17,642 bases of DNA, from assembly GCA_017483985.1 (NCBI GenBank), contig JAFUUB010000125.1, positions 1-17,642 on the forward strand, written 5' to 3'. This document shows, piece after piece, positions 14,974 to 17,642 of this stretch. How positions within the stretch are numbered: position 1 is the stretch's first letter; each line of letters opens with the position of its first letter. The notes below the pieces were generated by a model. It made no database searches. It saw only the letters and a program-made list of their open reading frames with translations, and had not been told where the DNA came from. The DNA is from Bacteroidales bacterium. Lineage in GTDB: Bacteria > Bacteroidota > Bacteroidia > Bacteroidales > UBA932. A program made the position numbers and the translations under genes.

Positions 14974-16971
14974 CTACAGTTTCCTGAACCGGGCGGTCCA
15001 GCCGCCGCCCGGAGCCATGCGGACCGGCAGGATGTGCCGCTCCGCGGCCACGGTGACGGTCAGCGTCTGTCGGACGTAGTCCCGCGCGGCGCGGTCTGCG
15101 TTGGGTCCGTCCCGGAAGATCTCCACCTCATACCGCCCTGCCGGCAGGAAGGCGCGCAGGTCGATCTCCAGTTCGCGGGCCTCCCAGTCCGTCATCGCGC
15201 CCACGTACCAGGTATCGCCCTTGCACCGGGCGATGGCGGCATAGTCGCCGACCCGGCCGGCCAGCGCCACGGTCTCGTCCCAGACGGTCGGGACCTCCGC
15301 CATCCACTGCAGACACTCCGGCTCGGCGAGGTAGTTGGACGGGGAGTCGCAGAGCATCGTCAGCGGCGCCTCGAAGATGACGTATTCCGCCAGCTGGCGG
15401 CAGCGCGTGCCCTGGCTCATCGGCTCGCTGTTGACGGGCCGGTAGTTGCCGCGGGTGGCATTGCGCATCGCGCCCTGCGTGTAGTCCAGCGGGCCCGCGA
15501 ACATGCGGATGAAGGGAATCTGGACATCGTAGGTCACCTGGTCCGTGCCGGCCGCGGCCCATTTCATCTGTTCCAGGCCGTTCACGCCCTCATGGTTGAT
15601 GACGTTGGGGTAGGGGCGCTGCAGCCCGCTGGGCTTGAACGCGCCGTGGAAGTCCACGAGCAGGTGGTAGCGGGCGGCCGTCTCGGCCACGCGGGTGAAG
15701 AACTGCACCATCTGCTGGTCGTCCCGGTTCATGAAATCCACCTTGAAACCCTTGACGCCCATTTCAGAATAGTGCTTGCAGATGCCCTCGATGTCGCGGT
15801 TCATGGCCCAGTAGCCGGCCCAGAGGATGATCCCCACGCCCTTGGCTCCGGCATAATCCACGATCTCCGGCAGGTCGATCTCCGGGACGACCTGGAAGAG
15901 GTCCGCCTGGAGGTTGACCGCCCAGCCTTCGTCGAGGATCACGTATTCGATGCCGTGGGCCGCGGCGAAGTCGATATAGTACTTGTATGTCTGCGTGTTG
16001 ATTCCGGCGCGGAAGTCCACGCCGTAGAGGTTCCAGTCGTTCCACCAGTCCCAGGCCACCTTGCCGGGCTTGACCCAGCTCCAGTCGGTGCCGGCCGCCG
16101 GCCGGCCCAGGACGTAGGCGAGGTCGCTGTCGAGCAGCCGGACGTCGCTCGTGGCCACGGCCACGATGCGCCAGGGGAGCACCGCGCCCGCGGGCTGCTT
16201 CGCGATGAAGTCTTCCTTGGAGCGGACGATGCCCTGGAGACGGTTGTGCCCGCCCTGGACCACTTCTTTGGGATACGGGGGATAGACGCCCCCGAGGGCC
16301 GTGCCGCCCAGGTGCTTCAGGTACATGCCCGGATAGTCCAGCAGGTCGGATTCCGTGATGTTGACCCGCCATCCGTTCCGCATGGCGAAACTGGTGGGCA
16401 GCAGGGCGATATCGTCCTTCCAGGCGCTCAGGGGGTGGATCTGGTAGTAGGTCTCGAACGAATTCAGGTACGGGTCGGCCTGCGAGTCGTGCCGGACATA
16501 GGGGACCGTGGCTTCGACGTCTTCCGCGAAGCGGAATTCGGCCTGCTCGTCGCGGACGGTGAAGCCGGCCTTCGCGCGGGAGACGAAGCGCCAGGCCACG
16601 CCGGCGTCGTAGGCGCGGAAGACAAGGTCGAAGGTCTTGTACCTGAGGGTCAGCTCGTTAAAGTGGTCCCGCACGGTCGCGCGCTTGTAGACCGGCGTGG
16701 CGAAACTGTCGTCCACGCTGCGGCGCAGCGCCTTCTCGAAGCGGACGGACCCGTCGTAGGCGGTCCCGTCCGCCAGCTGCACGGACAGCCCGGACGGGGC
16801 CATGACGGATACGCCGTCCCGGTCCAGGGTGTAGGTGATCTGCGGTCCGGCGTCCACGCCGAGGCGCAGGTGCCCGTCGGGCGAAGCGAGTTCGAAATGG
16901 CGCGGCGCGGCCGCGTACGCGGTGCCCGGCAGGAGCGCGGCACAGGTGAGCAGGAGCAGCAAAGGTCTCAT
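14974..16971 (-). CDS. GH97 family alpha-glycosidase (possibly retaining alpha-galactosidase type)
   Basis: A 665-residue secreted enzyme of GH97, the family that includes SusB. A signal peptide covers residues 1 to about 21. The N-terminal beta-sandwich runs to about 270 (with the family stretch WRVNITESDLLDYPGMYL at 201-218). The (beta/alpha)8 barrel contains WDWWNDWN (307-314), YVILDEGW (343-350), GFKVDFMNRDDQ (408-419), VDFHGAFKPSGLQRPYPN (439-456) and NHEGV (459-463). Asp412 in KVDFM sits where retaining GH97 members carry their nucleophile, and Glu461 or a nearby Glu could be the acid/base, so I favour the alpha-galactosidase branch over inverting SusB-type; that is inference. A C-terminal beta-sandwich ends the protein. 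It is not next to any SusCD pair; it has its own upstream gap (16972-17095) shared with the divergent rubredoxin gene. Confidence 0.92.
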   Translation of the reverse strand: MRPLLLLLTCAALLPGTAYAAAPRHFELASPDGHLRLGVDAGPQITYTLDRDGVSVMAPSGLSVQLADGTAYDGSVRFEKALRRSVDDSFATPVYKRATVRDHFNELTLRYKTFDLVFRAYDAGVAWRFVSRAKAGFTVRDEQAEFRFAEDVEATVPYVRHDSQADPYLNSFETYYQIHPLSAWKDDIALLPTSFAMRNGWRVNITESDLLDYPGMYLKHLGGTALGGVYPPYPKEVVQGGHNRLQGIVRSKEDFIAKQPAGAVLPWRIVAVATSDVRLLDSDLAYVLGRPAAGTDWSWVKPGKVAWDWWNDWNLYGVDFRAGINTQTYKYYIDFAAAHGIEYVILDEGWAVNLQADLFQVVPEIDLPEIVDYAGAKGVGIILWAGYWAMNRDIEGICKHYSEMGVKGFKVDFMNRDDQQMVQFFTRVAETAARYHLLVDFHGAFKPSGLQRPYPNVINHEGVNGLEQMKWAAAGTDQVTYDVQIPFIRMFAGPLDYTQGAMRNATRGNYRPVNSEPMSQGTRCRQLAEYVIFEAPLTMLCDSPSNYLAEPECLQWMAEVPTVWDETVALAGRVGDYAAIARCKGDTWYVGAMTDWEARELEIDLRAFLPAGRYEVEIFRDGPNADRAARDYVRQTLTVTVAAERHILPVRMAPGGGWTARFRKL

Positions 16972-16986
16972 GGTTCGTGGTCAGTT

Positions 16987-17021
16987 TTTGTAAAGATACG
17001 CAAATTAATTTATTATATTTG
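16987..17021 (+). promoter_or_regulatory. Candidate promoter of the rubredoxin-patatin unit
   Basis: TATATTTG at 17014-17021 fully matches the -7 consensus TAnnTTTG; a TTTG at 16987-16990 lies 23 bases upstream, slightly longer than the usual 19-21. The predicted start is near 17028, leaving a leader of about 70 bases before the rubredoxin ATG. No equally good match is seen for the divergent GH97 gene; TATCTTTA and TTAATTTG on the minus strand are one-off matches. Confidence 0.5.
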
Positions 17022-17095
17022 CATAATGGGTTTGCCCGGACAGTGGTGGCCCGCTGGGTGGACAATCCCTTGACGCTTTAACTAAACAACTGATT

Positions 17096-17254
17096 ATGAG
17101 CAAGTACGTATGCAACATCTGCGGGTATGAGTATGACCCTGCTGTCGGTGATCCGGACAACGGCATCGCCCCCGGAACCGCATTTGAGGACCTCCCTGCG
17201 GATTGGGTGTGCCCCCTCTGCGGCGTTGGCAAGGAAGATTTCAGCGCAGCATAG
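17096..17254 (+). CDS. Rubredoxin
   Basis: A 52-residue one-iron electron carrier of the cytosol. Both metal-binding loops are intact: [12 protein letters not shown] (residues 4-15) and [13 protein letters not shown] (37-49), giving the four Cys ligands in CxxC pairs. The connecting [12 protein letters not shown] segment is typical of the family. It is the standard length for a single-domain rubredoxin. Rubredoxins serve as electron donors to oxygen- and peroxide-detoxifying enzymes in anaerobes, so the gene fits an anaerobic lifestyle. It is the first gene of a plus-strand unit, four bases ahead of the phospholipase. Confidence 0.97.
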   Translation: MSKYVCNICGYEYDPAVGDPDNGIAPGTAFEDLPADWVCPLCGVGKEDFSAA

Positions 17255-17258
17255 CCGG

Positions 17259-17642
17259 ATGAAGAGGATATTGACACTGCTGCTCCTGGGCCTTTCGCTG
17301 ACGGCCTTTGCGCAGCAGGGATTGGTCATGCCCAGCGTGGACCCCGAAGGGGACGAGCAGGCCATCGCCCGGATGCGGGCGCGGATGGATTCGATCCGGC
17401 AGTACCGGCCCACGGTGGCCGTCGTGCTGGGCGGCGGCGGTGCCCGCGGCCTGGCGCACCTGGGCGTCCTCCGCTACATGGAGGAACTCGGCATCCCGGT
17501 CGACTTGATCGGCGGGACGAGCATGGGCGGCCTCGTGGCCGGCCTGTATTCGTTCGGCTACGGACAGCAGTACCTGGACTCCCTGGTCCGGGCGATCGAC
17601 TGGACCGTGATGATGTCGGACCGCGTGCCGGACGACTACCAG
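17259..17642 (+). CDS. Secreted patatin-like phospholipase, 3' part cut by window edge
   Basis: The first 128 codons of a patatin-family lipid acyl hydrolase. A signal peptide ([19 protein letters not shown], cleavage near 18) is followed by a short linker and the patatin domain. The oxyanion-hole motif is [17 protein letters not shown] and the nucleophile elbow is GGTSMGG (GxSxG). The catalytic Asp lies beyond the window. Exported Bacteroidota patatins often carry a C-terminal BamA/POTRA-type barrel and are much longer; whether this one does cannot be seen. It starts four bases after the rubredoxin stop and is probably co-transcribed with it. Confidence 0.93.
   Translation, partial: MKRILTLLLLGLSLTAFAQQGLVMPSVDPEGDEQAIARMRARMDSIRQYRPTVAVVLGGGGARGLAHLGVLRYMEELGIPVDLIGGTSMGGLVAGLYSFGYGQQYLDSLVRAIDWTVMMSDRVPDDYQ

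Noticed and set aside
15034..17073. 679-codon plus-strand open frame opposite the GH97 gene
   Set aside because: Antisense to a clear GH97 enzyme with intact motifs; its Val/Gly/His/Arg-rich low-information translation is typical of a GC-rich shadow frame.

Overview
The window looks like part of a Bacteroidales (Bacteroidota) chromosome. The signs are a SusC/SusD outer-membrane pair, several lipoproteins, a GH97 enzyme, and one promoter matching the Bacteroidota pattern TTTG-N20-TAnnTTTG. Genus cannot be settled from sequence alone; a gut or rumen Bacteroidales of fairly high GC is the best guess. Ten protein genes are complete and two are cut by the window edges. I see no RNA gene, insertion sequence, CRISPR array or gene-free stretch over 300 bases; the largest gap is about 230 bases.

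Bases 1 to 12138 form one tight minus-strand gene run. Read in transcription order it holds: an AraC-family regulator; a large lipoprotein with a transglutaminase-like cysteine-hydrolase domain; a second exported protein resembling gingipain-type (C25/clan CD) cysteine peptidases; a GH29 alpha-L-fucosidase; a SusC-like TonB-dependent transporter; a SusD-like binding lipoprotein; and L-fucose isomerase (fucI, cut by the left edge). Gaps are 2 to 49 bases, so this is probably a single operon. I read it as a polysaccharide-utilization-type locus for fucosylated material. The two thiol-hydrolase-like proteins at its head suggest the real target is a fucosylated glycoprotein or glycopeptide such as mucin or host N-glycoprotein. 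SusCD would import the product, and FucI would convert released fucose to fuculose in the cytosol. This is the most interesting part of the window.

Bases 12139 to 14973 are different in character: clearly more GC-rich and housekeeping-like. A long-chain acyl-CoA-synthetase-like gene (minus strand) ends in a strong hairpin terminator and has a textbook Bacteroidota promoter. Divergent from it is a HAD-superfamily hydrolase. The HAD gene meets the following gene, a GH97 glycosidase on the minus strand, stop to stop with no spacer.

From 17096 to the right edge, on the plus strand, lie a 52-residue rubredoxin and, four bases later, the start of a secreted patatin-like phospholipase cut by the window end.
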